Assembly (NCBI GenBank): GCA_913031515.1
Contig: CAJWET010000068.1
Coordinates: 1 to 7,780 of the forward strand
Reading direction: 5' to 3'
DNA from: an uncultured Acidimicrobiaceae bacterium
Lineage (GTDB): Bacteria; Actinomycetota; Acidimicrobiia; Acidimicrobiales; UBA8592
DNA length: 7,780 nucleotides
Part shown: in pieces, positions 7,023 through 7,780 of the stretch
How positions within the stretch are numbered: the stretch's first letter is position 1
Layout: every line of letters starts with the position of its first letter
Program-made: the position numbers and the translations under genes
The notes under the pieces: generated by a model
What the model saw: the letters and a program-made list of their open reading frames with translations, nothing else
Told to the model about the DNA's origin: nothing
Database searches by the model: none

Positions 7023-7040
7023 GTCGCTCGGAGCCTCGGC

Positions 7041-7061
7041 GGATTCTTGAGTTAAGAATCC
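7041..7061 (+). repeat. Perfect 8-bp hairpin just before a ribosome binding site
   Basis: GGATTCTT (7041-7048), loop GAGTT, AAGAATCC (7054-7061). The downstream arm ends nine bases before AAGGAG. No T-run follows on either strand, so it is not a standard Rho-independent terminator. In mRNA it could modulate access to the ribosome site. Confidence 0.5.
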
Positions 7062-7070
7062 AATTACTCT

Positions 7071-7076
7071 AAGGAG
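7071..7076 (+). promoter_or_regulatory. Ribosome binding site with no normal start codon after it
   Basis: AAGGAG is followed by seven bases and then GTA at 7084, in frame with the right-hand coding region. No ATG, GTG or TTG lies in frame at useful spacing. The position is exactly where a start codon would be expected, so GTA may be a mutated or miscalled GTG or ATG. Confidence 0.45.
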
Positions 7077-7083
7077 AATAGCC

Positions 7084-7780
7084 GTAACTACTAATACAGA
7101 AACAAATCCCGTATCCGCGTATGAGATTTCGCTAATAGCGCAAAAGCATTTGGATGGGGTGGGAACCCAAGACGAATTATCGCTCCTGCATGAGCATAAG
7201 AGTCTCTGGGTTGAAAATTTATTTAAATATCTTGACTTAACTGATAGGGCCATTGCCAAAGCCCGAAAGACCTACCGCGGGTCTGCGCGGCGTACTGTCC
7301 TCGAAGACTTAAACAATGAGGCAGACCGAATCGATACTGTCCTAACTGAACTTCTCGGCCCTACTCAAAAGCGCAACATTCCCCACGATTCGAATCAGCA
7401 ACTCGACGGATTAACAAATCCTGTTCTACAACTTGCATGGAGCGATGGCCGACTAATTGCCTGGTCGGCTGGTTATAAATCAGCTCCGGAAAGTCATGAA
7501 CTGATTATTGAGCGTCTTTCTACCCACGGGGCTAGTGCGATTGAATGGGGACCCGCCGACGATCTAAAACTGCCTGGCGAAATCTATGCCCCATGCGTTT
7601 CAGCCCCCATTGCTGCAACACTTGGATGGTTAGTATCACTTGGAGGAGTTCGAGATTCCGGCTTGGGTACAACTGCCATATGGATGGGCCTTGCGGCTAG
7701 CACGGCTGTTAAATTGGTCATTGAAGGAAAAATGTTTCCCCTTCTACATGAAGTTGGAGGCACTCACAATGATGATACGG
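7084..7780 (+). CDS. N-terminal part of a large protein, possibly SNF2/HelZ-type helicase
   Basis: Frame 1 is open from 7051 to the right edge and reads like real protein throughout, with no stop over more than 700 bases. Residues below are counted from codon 7084. Roughly 1-110 are a charged, probably helical region (LLHEHKSLWVENLFKYLDLT, then ARRTVLEDLNNEADRIDTVL) that I do not recognise. From about 116, LQLAWSDGRLIAWSAG recalls the LHG.W...G.L.LW opening of bacterial SNF2-family helicases such as mycobacterial HelZ. SGLGTTAIWMGLAAS and then AVKLVIEGKMFPLL recall the later helix of that family that reads like FARELVERGRVLPQL. The helicase motifs would lie beyond the window, so the assignment is tentative. 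The start is uncertain: 7084 (GTA) follows an ideal ribosome site but is not a start codon; TTG at 7150 and GTG at 7159 are the first usable in-frame codons but have no clear Shine-Dalgarno. The gene is divergent from the SDR cluster and probably unrelated to it. Confidence 0.72.

Larger units (their letters stand above)
6849..7083. promoter_or_regulatory. Divergent intergenic region with inverted repeats
   Basis: These 235 bp separate the SDR gene (minus) from the right-hand gene (plus) and must hold both promoters. The left part is AT-rich. On the plus strand TTGAAT (6861-6866) followed 17 bp later by TATCTC is a weak candidate promoter that I do not rely on. The right part carries two hairpins and a ribosome binding site, listed separately. 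No tRNA or other RNA gene could be folded by eye. Confidence 0.5.

Noticed and set aside
7041..7061. Rho-independent terminator
   Set aside because: The stem is perfect, but no T-tract follows on either strand and it lies just before a ribosome site.
6849..7083. tRNA or other small RNA gene in the largest intergenic gap
   Set aside because: No T-loop consensus or cloverleaf could be found on either strand.
6903..7259. 118-codon open frame on the minus strand with a hydrophobic stretch (about residues 51-68)
   Set aside because: It lies opposite the better-supported plus-strand coding frame and the intergenic region, has no ribosome site and resembles no family.

Overview
The window is a compact bacterial segment with very short gaps between genes and a base composition that looks moderately AT-rich by eye. 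It holds six protein genes that are complete or nearly so, plus one gene cut by the right edge. The gene mix is a family III CoA-transferase, a beta-lactamase-fold serine hydrolase, two phytanoyl-CoA-dioxygenase (PhyH) family oxygenases and an SDR oxidoreductase, set around a housekeeping glutaminyl-tRNA synthetase. This is typical of free-living, probably aquatic oligotrophs that degrade varied organic compounds. A SAR202-like Chloroflexota is my best guess from this enzyme mix, but nothing in the sequence proves it. No rRNA, tRNA, CRISPR or transposase was found.

Layout. (1) Positions 1-2019, minus strand: a two-gene operon in which a serine hydrolase is followed by a CaiB/BaiF CoA-transferase. 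Their stop and start overlap as TGATG, and the transferase runs off the left edge. (2) 2020-2103: a short divergent promoter region. (3) 2104-3792, plus strand: glnS, with no Shine-Dalgarno sequence. (4) 3798-6848, minus strand: an SDR dehydrogenase, a PhyH dioxygenase 7 bp after it, then a second PhyH protein with an N-terminal SCP2-like domain. This last gene has its own consensus-like promoter placed so close to the ATG that the mRNA should be leaderless. It converges on glnS with only 5 bp between the stop codons. (5) 6849-7083: a 235-bp divergent intergenic region holding inverted repeats and a 26-codon open frame. (6) 7084 to the right edge, plus strand: the N-terminal part of a large protein, tentatively a SNF2/HelZ-type helicase. 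It has a good ribosome binding site but no normal start codon at the expected place.

Working together. The SDR/PhyH/SCP2-PhyH set reads as a small oxidative module: 2-oxoglutarate-dependent hydroxylation of a hydrophobic or CoA-bound substrate, followed by NAD(P)-dependent oxidation of the alcohol. The hydrolase/CoA-transferase pair could release an acid from an ester and activate it as a CoA thioester. The link between the two modules is inferred from proximity only. The most notable items are the SCP2-PhyH fusion, the replacement of the SDR catalytic-tetrad Asn by His, the leaderless starts, and the structured leader with a missing start codon before the last gene.
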